37,541 nt of DNA, from the NCBI GenBank assembly GCA_034189065.1, contig JAXHVQ010000051.1, forward strand, positions 1 to 37,541. The letters are read 5' to 3'. The notes under the pieces were generated by a model, which was not told the DNA's origin, made no database searches, and saw only the letters and a program-made list of their open reading frames with translations. Position numbers and translations under genes: made by a program. Positions 1 to 8,727 of this stretch are shown one piece after another; positions within the stretch are counted from its first letter, which is position 1; the number at the start of each line of letters is the position of its first letter. This stretch comes from FACHB-1406 sp034189065 (lineage in GTDB: Bacteria > Cyanobacteriota > Cyanobacteriia > Cyanobacteriales > Spirulinaceae).

Positions 1-101
1 GGTTAAGCTTATAAAAAAGAGAGCTTATGGTCTGAGTAATTTTGATAATTTCAGAAGAAGAATCCTGTTAAACTGGTATTTCTCTTGTTAATATAGCCTA
101 C

Positions 102-364
102 TTAGTCTAGGAGAGCCAAAACTATTTCTGCCTTTAACAGAGAACCAAACAGAGTCGCTGCATATCCTCCCGCAGAACTTCCAACACAAGTTACCTTAAA
201 ACCTCGAGTTTCTTGGCGTAAAAACTGAGTTAATTGTTCGACTGAATTAAGGTTGCAGTCGATTCCGGAAAGATACCACTGTTTAAATACATCAGTATAA
301 TTGTATAATAAGAGGCAGATCGCGATCCAATTTTCGGAAATTTCTAATCCTCGCCATCGCCATC
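102..364 (-). pseudogene. Alpha/beta-hydrolase remnant
   Basis: This minus-strand reading frame has no start codon; a TGA lies just upstream, near 365. It contains VTCVGSSAGGYAATLFGS, the GxSxGG nucleophile elbow of a serine hydrolase. It is preceded by a segment reading FKQWYLSGIDCNLNSVEQL. This resembles the Asp2-like or polysaccharide-associated alpha/beta-hydrolases of glycan loci, but only about 85 residues remain, and neither an acid nor a histidine of the triad is visible. The frame stops soon after the elbow, at 102-104. Its 5' part overlaps the 3' end of the neighbouring gene. I read it as a truncated, decayed gene. The hydrolase fold is likely; the subfamily is a guess. Confidence 0.5.
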
Positions 365-976
365 AGATTCCGGCGCGCGAATTGCTCCCGCCCGACAGTC
401 TCGCAACCAAATTTTAACACCTTGACCGACAATTCCCTGACTGGTTTCTCGAGGGGGTAAAGGCGGTCTTTGAGGGTCGGCAGAACCAAACTGGGTGAAT
501 AACAAAGCAACTCGCCAACCGCTATCGCTTTGGGTTAAGAATAACCAATGATAGTTTTGCGTGGTGTAGGCTTTTGTGTGGGTATAATGTTGTTCTAATG
601 TGGTGAAAAAGACTTGTTGGGGAGAAGCGAAATCGTGGAGGGAGTCGATTTGCGATCGCTCGGTTGTTTTTAGGTCGAGGGGTTGATATTCGGCGCGTCC
701 GGCGAGGAGAATGGAAAAGGTATAAGTATCGTCGGGAAGGTCAAGAATCGCCGATCGCCGCAACACCCTATTAGCATATCCCGGTAAATCTCGCAACAAT
801 AATTGAGTCAAATTTTCCACGTCCGCCGGACAGGACATTCGAGTTTCGACGTAGGAGGGTTGGGGAGGAGAAGCGATGGCGTTTTGGGGAAACGCAGCCA
901 TCGTCCCTATAGTCATCAAGTATACAATCGAAGGTAAGGCAGTTTGTCGTCTTCTAAACGAGAAATTGCATTTCAT
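344..976 (-). CDS. Exported protein of unknown function
   Basis: This encodes 210 residues. The N-terminus is basic (MKCNFSFRRRQ) and is followed by a hydrophobic stretch and an alanine/serine-type cleavage region near residues 30-37, so a signal peptide is likely. The rest is soluble, mixed alpha/beta in appearance, with two cysteines (in MSCPAD and LRDCRAG) that could form a disulfide in the periplasm. I recognise no catalytic motif. The start lies 2 bp after the pyrF stop on the same strand, so the two genes are very probably cotranscribed. That does not imply a role in pyrimidine synthesis. The C-terminus is acidic (ESDGDGED). It is probably a cyanobacterial conserved hypothetical protein. 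Confidence 0.7.
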   Translation of the reverse strand: MKCNFSFRRRQTALPSIVYLMTIGTMAAFPQNAIASPPQPSYVETRMSCPADVENLTQLLLRDLPGYANRVLRRSAILDLPDDTYTFSILLAGRAEYQPLDLKTTERSQIDSLHDFASPQQVFFTTLEQHYTHTKAYTTQNYHWLFLTQSDSGWRVALLFTQFGSADPQRPPLPPRETSQGIVGQGVKIWLRDCRAGAIRAPESDGDGED

Positions 977-978
977 TT

Positions 979-1674
979 TTAATTTTTAATTTTTAATTCT
1001 TTACAAATTCTTTCCCACGCTTGTGCTGGCTGACTCGCCGCCGTAATCGGCCGTCCGATAACCAGATAATCTGCACCCGCTTGCAACGCCTGTTTGGGAG
1101 TCATTACCCGTCGCTGATCCCCTGTTTCCGACCAACTCGGACGCACTCCAGGACAGACAAAGGTGAACCCATCGTTGCAGACTTGCCGCAGTTGAGCCAC
1201 TTCCTTCGGAGAACAAACTGCGCCATTAATACCCGATTCTCGGGCTAAAAGAGCCATTTGTAAGGTATATTCGGGCAATTCCAGGGGGATTTTGAGGTCA
1301 AAGGCGAGATCGCGCGAGTTTAAACTGGTCAGGAGCGTTACGGCAAGGAGTTGGGTTGGAGTTCCGGCGATCGCGTCTGCGGCTGCTTCCAGGGCCGTGC
1401 GTCCGGCTGTGGCGTGGAGCGTCAGGAAGTCTACCTCGTAACCAACGGCGGCGCGACAAGCCCCGGCAATGGTGTTAGGAATATCGTGGAGTTTGAGGTC
1501 GAGGAAAATTCGTTTGTTGCGCTCTTTTAATATTTCTAGGATGCTGGGACCGGTGCTGACAAACAGTTCTAAGCCCACTTTCCAAAACTGAACTTGGGGA
1601 AGTTTATCGAGGAGCGCGATCGCGTCCTCTTTTGTGGGTACGTCTAGGGGAACAATGATGCGATCGCTTATCAT
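979..1674 (-). CDS. pyrF: Orotidine 5'-phosphate decarboxylase
   Basis: This enzyme decarboxylates OMP to UMP, the last step of de novo pyrimidine synthesis in the cytoplasm. The 231 residues match the usual bacterial length. The N-terminus IIVPLDVPTKEDA forms the first strand and nucleotide-binding Asp11. The catalytic D-x-K-x-x-D signature is intact as DLKLHDIP (Asp59, Lys61, Asp64). The phosphate-gripping loops near the C-terminus are present as CPGVRP and VIGRPI. The ATG start is unambiguous because the barrel begins within ten residues. The gene is followed 2 bp later by an exported-protein gene on the same strand. Confidence 0.96.
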   Translation of the reverse strand: MISDRIIVPLDVPTKEDAIALLDKLPQVQFWKVGLELFVSTGPSILEILKERNKRIFLDLKLHDIPNTIAGACRAAVGYEVDFLTLHATAGRTALEAAADAIAGTPTQLLAVTLLTSLNSRDLAFDLKIPLELPEYTLQMALLARESGINGAVCSPKEVAQLRQVCNDGFTFVCPGVRPSWSETGDQRRVMTPKQALQAGADYLVIGRPITAASQPAQAWERICKELKIKN

Positions 1675-1816
1675 AGGAATTGGGAATTGCGCAGTGGGAA
1701 TTGGGGATTCACCGATTCACCGATTCCGCTATTCTGTATTCTGCATTTTGACAAAACCAAACGGGCGAAAAATAGAATTTCCTTTTTCACCCTCGGAGTT
1801 ACTCGCGTTTCTCTTC

Positions 1817-1969
1817 TTAAAAAGCACCTAACGCCACTAAAATTGTAAATAGAGAAACGATAACGAGCGATACAGCGAAAATGCCTAACCAGGGTTCGCG
1901 GTTGACGCGATCGAGATATTGATTAACTTTTTCATCTTCGGGTTCGGGATGCCAAATCATCGGTTTCAT
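1817..1969 (-). CDS. 50-residue single-pass membrane protein
   Basis: This is a short gene. The ATG at 1969 is preceded by a good ribosome-binding site (GGAGGGAG, about 9 nt upstream). The predicted protein starts MKPMIWHPEPEDEKVNQY. It then has an amphipathic, charged stretch up to residue 26 and one transmembrane helix, residues 28-48 (LGIFAVSLVIVSLFTILVAL), and ends GAF. The acidic N-terminus with a C-terminal helix resembles the small subunits found in thylakoid or respiratory complexes. I see no HLIP chlorophyll-binding motif and cannot assign a family. Codon use and the ribosome-binding site support a real gene. Its complex, if any, is unknown. Confidence 0.65.
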   Translation of the reverse strand: MKPMIWHPEPEDEKVNQYLDRVNREPWLGIFAVSLVIVSLFTILVALGAF

Positions 1970-2278
1970 AACCGCTCTCCCTCCGTTGTCAGATTAATTT
2001 AATGATTGATGTGCTTTCTATCTTAATCAGACGCTCTTGCTAAAGTCCAGCGTATCGAACAAATCTTAATTTAAATTGTTAAATTTTATAGAGTTGGAGG
2101 CGATTGCTAATTCCCCCCAACTCCATAACGATTGAGCGTACCTCATGTCGGCGAGAACCGCGCTCGATTTTGACTTGTTATACCAAATCCGGTTTTCTCG
2201 CATTTAAATTGAAAATTTTCTGGGTGCCAGGAGTGCCTTTTCGGAGAATTCAACGGCACCGTTTAAAAACCGAACAGC

Positions 2279-4015
2279 TTAGACCGTTGTGAAGTAACTA
2301 GCGCCAAGATCGAGGCTACCGGAACCTTGGACAATGGCAACGAGTTCGGGACGGCTTTCATTGAGGAACAGACCCGTACCCCCAGGCAAAACCGTCGAAG
2401 CTCCCAAACTAAACAGGCTATAGTTAGACTTAGAACCCGACAGCAAAATCTCGTCCTCCCCCGGATTAAAATCAGAGATTAAAGCATAATCATCAATGCC
2501 GAAGCTGTTGAAATCGCCATCGTCATAAAAAGAACCCCCCGCCGTCCCTAGAATAAAGCGATCGCGTCCGGTTCCGCCAATTAAGCGATCGATTTCGCCA
2601 AATCCTTGTCCCACGGCTGCTTCTACCCCCAGCAACTCATCGTCGCCGCCATCGCCAAAAACGCGATCGCTCCCCGTCCCACCGACAACCAAATCGTCGC
2701 CGAGTCCGCCGTAAATCAAATCGTCGCCGCTATTCCCAAGGAGAGCATCATTGCCGTCGCCACCTGTAATCTTGTCATCTCCCGCGCCACCTTGAATCGT
2801 ATCGTTGGCAGCACCACCGGCTAAGTTATCGTTCCCGAAAGTTCCCCCTAAGTTGAGAGGCACCACAAACTTATTGTTTTTGGTACTGACATTATCCTCC
2901 CCAAAAAATCCCGCATTCACAACGGTGTTTAAATTGAGCAAAGAACTGTCAGGCTGAATAAAACTGTAGCCTTGAAGCAGTTCCGCGAAGAGAGTATTGG
3001 CATAGCCATGATTTCCAGCAAAGTTCCACTGTCCGGGCTGAAATAAATCGTTTTCATTGACATAAAAATCCAACGTAGAGAGCGGGTTGTAGAAACCCAA
3101 TGTCTTGCTGGTATGAAAACTCGTTACGCGCGTTGCATCCGTCGGATCCAGGCGATCGCTAAACCCCCTGCTTTCAAATGCAGGACCGGCGGGATCGAGT
3201 CCGACAATTTGAGAAAGAGAACTTCCAGTTAATTGACGATACGTCGTGCCTGCAAATCCAGCAATATGCGCGCCCAAACTGTGTCCGATTAAAGTCGTGT
3301 CGTTAGGATTTACGCTGAGATTACTCAAAAAAGTTGCGAGGCGATCGCCAACTTCGTCCGTTTTGTTGGCGGAAGGGAAATACAGAGGATTTCCTGCTTC
3401 TTCTTCCCAGTCTACTAAAATAATATTGGCATTGGACTCGCGCTGTCGAAGGGTTTGAGCGTGGTTTGCCATCCAGTCTTCGGGCCGATAGCCATTGCCT
3501 GCGTTGCCCCCCGTATTCCGCCAACCGTGAATAATAACATAAGTTGGTGCGTCGGTGTCGATACTTCCCGAACGGTTAATAGAACCATCACCCCAAAGAT
3601 TAAAATTGATGGGATCGTTATTGCCAAAAAAGTTGAAGCTGTTAGCAATACCACTCGTCCTCGTATTTCCCAGAATGGAAGACATATTGAGAAACGAGCC
3701 GCTATTCATCCTCATGTTTGTACTCATATTTCCCATAGTGGAAGACATATTGAGAGACGAACCGCTACCCATCCTCATAGTCATACTCATGTTTCCCATA
3801 GTGGAAGACATATTGAGAGACGGACTGCTATTCATCCTCATGCTCATCCCCCCAAAAGGTGAAGGCATAGACATTGATAAAGAAGACCTTGCTGTTGTAC
3901 TGCCAAACAGTGAAGGTATTTTGAGCGACGAATGACTGCTCGCTTTTAAGTCATCAAAAGATGAATTTATAAGCGTCAACAGATTTTTACCCAAGCCTGC
4001 GACAAAAGTAGACAT
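2279..4015 (-). CDS. Secreted RTX lipase with repetitive N-terminus
   Basis: This encodes 578 residues with three parts. Residues 1-125 are rich in Ser, Met and Gly and contain three 21-residue repeats (about 61-123, core LNMSSTMGNMS). Residues 130-350 are a pancreatic-lipase-type alpha/beta hydrolase. They show the oxyanion segment YVIIHGWRN, the nucleophile elbow GHSLGAHIAG (Ser246), LDPAGPAFE (Asp274) and a likely catalytic His336 in NHGYAN. Residues 392-463 hold Ca-binding nonapeptides such as GGAGDDKITGGDGND. They are followed by the C-terminal segment common in cyanobacterial RTX proteins (DRFILG, ISDFNPGEDEI). There is no Sec signal peptide. RTX proteins of this kind normally leave by type I secretion using C-terminal information. 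The substrate is presumably acylglycerol or phospholipid ester; specificity cannot be read from the sequence. Confidence 0.87.
   Translation of the reverse strand: MSTFVAGLGKNLLTLINSSFDDLKASSHSSLKIPSLFGSTTARSSLSMSMPSPFGGMSMRMNSSPSLNMSSTMGNMSMTMRMGSGSSLNMSSTMGNMSTNMRMNSGSFLNMSSILGNTRTSGIANSFNFFGNNDPINFNLWGDGSINRSGSIDTDAPTYVIIHGWRNTGGNAGNGYRPEDWMANHAQTLRQRESNANIILVDWEEEAGNPLYFPSANKTDEVGDRLATFLSNLSVNPNDTTLIGHSLGAHIAGFAGTTYRQLTGSSLSQIVGLDPAGPAFESRGFSDRLDPTDATRVTSFHTSKTLGFYNPLSTLDFYVNENDLFQPGQWNFAGNHGYANTLFAELLQGYSFIQPDSSLLNLNTVVNAGFFGEDNVSTKNNKFVVPLNLGGTFGNDNLAGGAANDTIQGGAGDDKITGGDGNDALLGNSGDDLIYGGLGDDLVVGGTGSDRVFGDGGDDELLGVEAAVGQGFGEIDRLIGGTGRDRFILGTAGGSFYDDGDFNSFGIDDYALISDFNPGEDEILLSGSKSNYSLFSLGASTVLPGGTGLFLNESRPELVAIVQGSGSLDLGASYFTTV
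3668..3856 (-). repeat. 63-bp in-frame tandem repeats in lipase gene
   Basis: Three consecutive units begin at 3668, 3731 and 3794, exactly 63 bp apart. They are recognised by the shared core around cccatagtggaagacatatt. The period is a multiple of three, so each unit adds 21 residues (core LNMSSTMGNMS) without shifting the lipase frame. The second and third units are closer to each other than to the first. Copy number could change by slippage or recombination. Confidence 0.85.
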
Positions 4016-4152
4016 TATTTTCCCCTTATTTTTTTTGACTTATTAAGACGTTTCTGTCTCAGTATTTACTGACCAAAAATTGCAAAGAAAGGCAACGAAG
4101 TGTACCTTGTAGTTTATAGTTGACAAAGACGCAGATTAATACTTTAGTAACT

Positions 4153-4842
4153 TTAGATAGCAGCGGCAACGGCAGCAGCAGCAACTTCACTATCACGCAA
4201 AACTACATATTTGTGCGAGTAATATTGTTCTGCTGCGTTTAGAAGGCCGTTCACCAACCACCAGTTAACTCCTCCAGAAACAATACCACCGACCAAGGGT
4301 ATCCAAGCTGTACCAGTTTTTGTCATGAGTTTTGCAACTAACTTAGCTGCCGCTTTAGACGCAGCCTTAGAAGCTAATTTTGTACCGAGTTTTGAACTCC
4401 CTTTTAAAGCAACTTTTGAAACAAGAAAACCAGATACCTTAGCTGCTATTTTTGGCGTTACTTTTTTGCCAAAAACTTTGATTCCAATTTTTCCTGCCGG
4501 AACAACATTTGTTGCTTCTCCAAGCCCTGTCCAGATAGATATGATTAAATTCATGTCTACGTCGTAGTCCACATCAATATTTTTAATATGGCCAATACCA
4601 AAACAGCCAAGAGCGCTCACCCGACCACACCAAGCGAGATCGACTGGGATTGCTGCTAGCCCCAAAGACCCACCTAAAGCACCTGATATTCCTCCAGATG
4701 CTACAACCATTGCTATGCGTTCACTTTTCCATTCATCGAGTGAATAGTCTCGAACTTGTTTTTTCAGTTGTTTTCGCTCTATGTCGCTACCCAGGTTTGC
4801 TAAATCTTTGAACATTTGTGCAAGTTCGTCATTAAGACTCAT
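4153..4842 (-). CDS. EcsC-like hydrophobic protein
   Basis: I place the start at 4842 (MSLNDELAQMFKDLANLG, 229 residues) because AAGGAG lies 9 nt upstream; an in-frame ATG at 4914 has no such site. The N-terminal third is charged. It is followed by a glycine-rich hydrophobic region with a conserved-looking Asp (ASGGISGALGG, then LGLAAIPVDLAW). A Lys/Ala-rich amphipathic stretch follows (SKLGTKLASKAASKAAAKL), then a second hydrophobic segment (TAWIPLVGGIVSGGVNWW). The layout of glycine-rich hydrophobic helices resembles EcsC-family proteins, whose biochemical role is not established. Membrane association is likely. The gene is divergent from the STAND NTPase gene, 178 bp away, so the two may share a control region. 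Confidence 0.55.
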   Translation of the reverse strand: MSLNDELAQMFKDLANLGSDIERKQLKKQVRDYSLDEWKSERIAMVVASGGISGALGGSLGLAAIPVDLAWCGRVSALGCFGIGHIKNIDVDYDVDMNLIISIWTGLGEATNVVPAGKIGIKVFGKKVTPKIAAKVSGFLVSKVALKGSSKLGTKLASKAASKAAAKLVAKLMTKTGTAWIPLVGGIVSGGVNWWLVNGLLNAAEQYYSHKYVVLRDSEVAAAAVAAAI

Positions 4843-5020
4843 ATCGGTAACTCCTTTTATTATGCTAACGCTTGCTGAGTGATATATTCTGGCTCTTTTT
4901 GAGAATAATCTCAACAGCTAAGCTTTGTCAGTCAGAAAAGTATAAATTTAAGTACCTGGAGTAGTCACAAAAGTCACATTGCAGTAAACTAGAGGATGAA
5001 AATTAACCCTTCCAGAAGCC

Positions 5021-8000
5021 ATGAACTTTGAGGAAGCGCTGAAAATTGTTGAAAGTCGAGTTTTTGCCGCCAGAGGTGAACATCTGAGCGACCTGGAAAA
5101 GGCAATACTCCAGGCATCTTGGGAAAACCACACATACAAAGAGGCGCTTACAACACTTAAATATCAATATGAAGAGGGGCATATCAAAAATGAAGCCTCT
5201 CGCCTATGGAAGCTTCTTTCAGAGGTTTTAGGACGAGAGGTTAAGAAAAAAACCTTCTGTGCCGCGCTTAGTAAGTATTCGCTGTCAGCTCAAGTTGCAC
5301 AGTCCCAAGGTAGGGAGCAGCAGTGCGAGCAGTTAGTTGCCACTCCTTACCAAGATTGGGGAACAGCACCCCCCGTTTCCTACTGCTACGGCCGCGATCG
5401 CGAACTCGATACCCTCGAAAGATGGATTTCGTGGGATAAATGTCGCCTAATTTTACTGTTGGGTCAAGGAGGAATTGGTAAAACAACCCTCTCAATTCAA
5501 TTAATAGAAAAGATTCAAAATAAGTTCGACTATATCATTTGGCGCAGTCTTGAAGCATCTCCAGCTATTGACAAAATTTTAGCCGATGCGGTCAAATTAT
5601 TTTCAAATCAAGAAGAAACTCTCCTCCCCGATACACTGAACGAGCAGATCGCAAAACTAATTCATTATTTACAATCCTCCCATTGTTTGCTTATTTTAGA
5701 CAATGCAGAGTCAATTCTTCAAAGTGGCAGTCATTTAGGACAATATCGAAAGGGGTACGAAGAGTACGGCGAACTTCTAAAACAAATCGCCCAATCCCCT
5801 CACCAAAGTTGTTTAGTTCTGACCAGTCGAGAGAAACCAAAATCTATTGAGTTCATCTCGAAGAAAATCAAAACCATACAATGTTTGCCAGTGGATGGTT
5901 TAAGTATAAAAGAGGGTCAAAAAATATTTACAGAGTATGGAGAGTTTATCGGTTCGGAAGAGGAATTACAATTTATTATTGAGCATTATGCAGGTAATCC
6001 CTCGGCGTTGGAAGTCGTAGCAGCAGGCATTCAGGAAGCACTCTCTGGAAATTTATCTCAATTTGTAGAAAATTATTTGAAATTAGGGCATTTTAATTTT
6101 CAGCAAATTTCAGATGTATTAGAACGTCAGTTTGGGCGACTCTCTTCTTCAGAAAAGCAAGTTATGTACTGGTTATGTATTAATTATGAACCTGTTTCAG
6201 ATTCAACACTGCAAGATGACCTAACTTTCTGGGAAGCTAAACAAGAGCTACTCGAATCAATAGCATCCTTAAGTCGGCGCTCGCTTATCAAAAATACCTT
6301 ACTCGGACGCACTCAGCTTCCTGTCTGGAGAGAATATGTTATCAATCGACTCATCAATGAAATTTGTCAAGAAATCGAGACACAGCAAATCTCGCTTTTG
6401 AATAGCTGCGCTCTATGCAAAGCAACGTCCAAGGATTATATTAGAGAAACTCAAGTTCGCCTTATCCTTCAGCCTCTACTAGAAAGATTGCTTCAAAAGC
6501 TAGGCGGAAAAATTCGAGTTGAAAGCAAGCTTAAAGAAGTTATTTTAAACTGGCAACGACAATTTCCCTTATCTCCTGGATATTTAGGAGGAAATATCCT
6601 CGCTATTCTGATCCAGCTTGGTATCGACTTGAGAGATTACAATTTTTCGCGCTTAGCAATTGGTCAAGCTTATCTCGACGGCATACAATTACATCAAGTC
6701 GATTTTAGCAATTCTGAAATCTCTAAATCGTATTTCTCTAAGCTATTGGGAAGCGTTCTCTGCGTTGCATTTAGTGCGGATGGTCAATTTTGGGCGACGG
6801 GAGATGCGGACAAAAAAATTGATATTTGGCGAGTGGCGGACGGTCAACCGATCGCAACTTGCATCGGTCATACAAATTGGGTAAGGTCAGTTGCCTTTCA
6901 TCCTCAAAAAAATCTTTTAGCCAGTGGCAGCAATGATTCTACAGTTCGGTTATGGAAACTCGATTCAGAGGAGTGCGAATGTATCGCTACACTAGAAGGA
7001 CATACCGATCAAGTCTGGTCGGTTGCGTTTAGCCCCGACGGTAAAATGTTAGCCAGTGCTAGCGCCGATACTACGGTAAGATTGTGGGATGTTGACTCTC
7101 ATCAATGCCTGCACGTTTTACGAGAACATAAATTTTGGGTTGTTGCGATCGCATTTAACAAGCGAGGAACAATTTTAGCCAGCGGGAGTGCCGATCAAAC
7201 TGTAAAATTATGGGATGTTGAAACCGCTCGATGTTGCACGACTTGGCAGCAACTCAGCCATCAAGTTCGTTCCATCGCCTTTAGTCCCGACGGCGAAATC
7301 TTAGCATCGGGAAGCGACGATACGCGGGTTAGATTGTCCGATCTTCATACTGGCGAGTGCCTTAAATCCTTTTCGGGACATAGCGGACGAGTGTGGTCCG
7401 TTGCCTTTAGTCCCGACGGCAAAACCCTAGCCAGCGGGAGTTCCGATGGAACGGTAAAGTTATGGAATCTCGAAACTGAGAGTCTACTCCTCACTTTACC
7501 CGAACGCGATCGCCGAGTTCGTTCCCTCGCCTTCAGTCCCGACAGCAAAATGCTCATTAGCGGCAGCGACGACCAAAGTGTAAGATTGTGGGATGTCAGT
7601 CGAGGCGAACCGTTGAGAACGATTTATGGCTATACTCAACGAGTTTGGTCCGTTGCTTTTTCTGCCGATGGAAAAACCCTGGTGAGTGGAAGCGACGACC
7701 GCGCAGTCCGATTGTGGGATATTCAAACCGGAAGTTGTAGAACTCTAGGTGTCGCCAAAAAGCGCGTTCGGTCTGTTGCCGTTCATCCTCAAAGTATCCA
7801 AATTGCTAGCGGTGGCAATGACGGTCGAGTACAATTGTGGAATGTTGTTACTGGAAACTGTTTAACGCTGTCAGAAAAACACAGAGATTGGATTAGTGTC
7901 GTTGCTTTCAATACAGACGGAACGCAACTGGCGAGCGCCGGAGACGACAACCGGATTAAAGTGTGGGACGTTCGCACCAATCAATGCTTAAAGACATACG

Positions 8001-8602
8001 AGCATCCAGATTGGATTCGCTCCCTTGTTATTAGTCCCGACGGTCAGGATATCGCGATCGGTAGCGATGCGACAAAAGTAAGAATATGGAATATTAACAC
8101 AGAACAACTCACCGACTTAGGAGAACACCAAAATCGCGTCCGTTCGGTTGCCTGGAGTTCCGACGGCAAACTTATCGCCAGCGGTAGCGACGACCTTACG
8201 GTCAAAGTTTGGCATATTAGTACGGGGAATTGTTTGCACAGTTTAGAAGAACATACCAATCAAATTCGCTCTGTTGTCTTTAGTCCCGATGGTCAAATTT
8301 TAGCGAGCGCTGGCGACGATTGTATGATTAAACTTTGGGAAGTTGAGACAGGTCGTTGCCTCCGAACCTTGACAGGACACGCCAATCGAATTCGCTCGGT
8401 TGTGTTTAGTCCCGATGGATTAAGACTGGCGAGTGGCAGCGAAGATGAGACAATTAAGCTATGGAATGTTGAGACAGGCGCGCTTACGAATACTTTTCGA
8501 GCCGAACGTCTTTATGAAGGAATGAATATTACAGGCACGACTGGTATTAGCAATACCCAAAAAGCTACGTTGAAGGCATTAGGTGCGGTTGAAATCGGGT
8601 AA
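5021..8602 (+). CDS. VMAP-M9/NB-ARC/WD40 STAND NTPase
   Basis: This encodes 1193 residues. Residues 1-86 match the helix-turn-helix-like domain found at the N-terminus of many cyanobacterial STAND proteins (the vWA-MoxR-associated, VMAP-M9, type). Residues 120-340 are an NB-ARC ATPase with Walker A GQGGIGKTT (148-156), Walker B LLILDNAE (223-230), a sensor LTSRE (267-271) and GNPSALEVVA. A winged-helix and helical linker follow to about 575, ending in a pentapeptide-like stretch. Residues 576-1155 contain 14 WD40 repeats, enough for two seven-bladed propellers. The last residues (YEGMNITGTTG...LKALGA) are a tail often seen in such cyanobacterial proteins. STAND proteins are ligand-triggered oligomerising switches; the propellers are probably the sensor. 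No separate effector domain is fused. Confidence 0.9.
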   Translation: MNFEEALKIVESRVFAARGEHLSDLEKAILQASWENHTYKEALTTLKYQYEEGHIKNEASRLWKLLSEVLGREVKKKTFCAALSKYSLSAQVAQSQGREQQCEQLVATPYQDWGTAPPVSYCYGRDRELDTLERWISWDKCRLILLLGQGGIGKTTLSIQLIEKIQNKFDYIIWRSLEASPAIDKILADAVKLFSNQEETLLPDTLNEQIAKLIHYLQSSHCLLILDNAESILQSGSHLGQYRKGYEEYGELLKQIAQSPHQSCLVLTSREKPKSIEFISKKIKTIQCLPVDGLSIKEGQKIFTEYGEFIGSEEELQFIIEHYAGNPSALEVVAAGIQEALSGNLSQFVENYLKLGHFNFQQISDVLERQFGRLSSSEKQVMYWLCINYEPVSDSTLQDDLTFWEAKQELLESIASLSRRSLIKNTLLGRTQLPVWREYVINRLINEICQEIETQQISLLNSCALCKATSKDYIRETQVRLILQPLLERLLQKLGGKIRVESKLKEVILNWQRQFPLSPGYLGGNILAILIQLGIDLRDYNFSRLAIGQAYLDGIQLHQVDFSNSEISKSYFSKLLGSVLCVAFSADGQFWATGDADKKIDIWRVADGQPIATCIGHTNWVRSVAFHPQKNLLASGSNDSTVRLWKLDSEECECIATLEGHTDQVWSVAFSPDGKMLASASADTTVRLWDVDSHQCLHVLREHKFWVVAIAFNKRGTILASGSADQTVKLWDVETARCCTTWQQLSHQVRSIAFSPDGEILASGSDDTRVRLSDLHTGECLKSFSGHSGRVWSVAFSPDGKTLASGSSDGTVKLWNLETESLLLTLPERDRRVRSLAFSPDSKMLISGSDDQSVRLWDVSRGEPLRTIYGYTQRVWSVAFSADGKTLVSGSDDRAVRLWDIQTGSCRTLGVAKKRVRSVAVHPQSIQIASGGNDGRVQLWNVVTGNCLTLSEKHRDWISVVAFNTDGTQLASAGDDNRIKVWDVRTNQCLKTYEHPDWIRSLVISPDGQDIAIGSDATKVRIWNINTEQLTDLGEHQNRVRSVAWSSDGKLIASGSDDLTVKVWHISTGNCLHSLEEHTNQIRSVVFSPDGQILASAGDDCMIKLWEVETGRCLRTLTGHANRIRSVVFSPDGLRLASGSEDETIKLWNVETGALTNTFRAERLYEGMNITGTTGISNTQKATLKALGAVEIG

Positions 8603-8622
8603 AAACTAAGAAAAACGACGCA

Positions 8623-8709
8623 CTAAAGAGGCAAATTCAAAACGAATCCCGGCAAAACTTCTTCTCCTGACAAACGAACGGGAAATCGGACAATTTCTAC
8701 GTTCGTCAT
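8623..8709 (-). CDS. Possible 28-residue peptide downstream of vapC
   Basis: An ATG at 8709 opens a short frame reading MTNVEIVRFPVRLSGEEVLP and on to a TAG at 8623. It starts 18 bp after the original vapC stop, on the same strand. There is no clear ribosome-binding site and I recognise no family. It may be the N-terminal stub of a gene cut off where the STAND gene's 3' region begins, or chance. Confidence 0.2.
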   Translation of the reverse strand: MTNVEIVRFPVRLSGEEVLPGFVLNLPL

Positions 8710-8727
8710 CTAGTCGGATAAAGTGGT

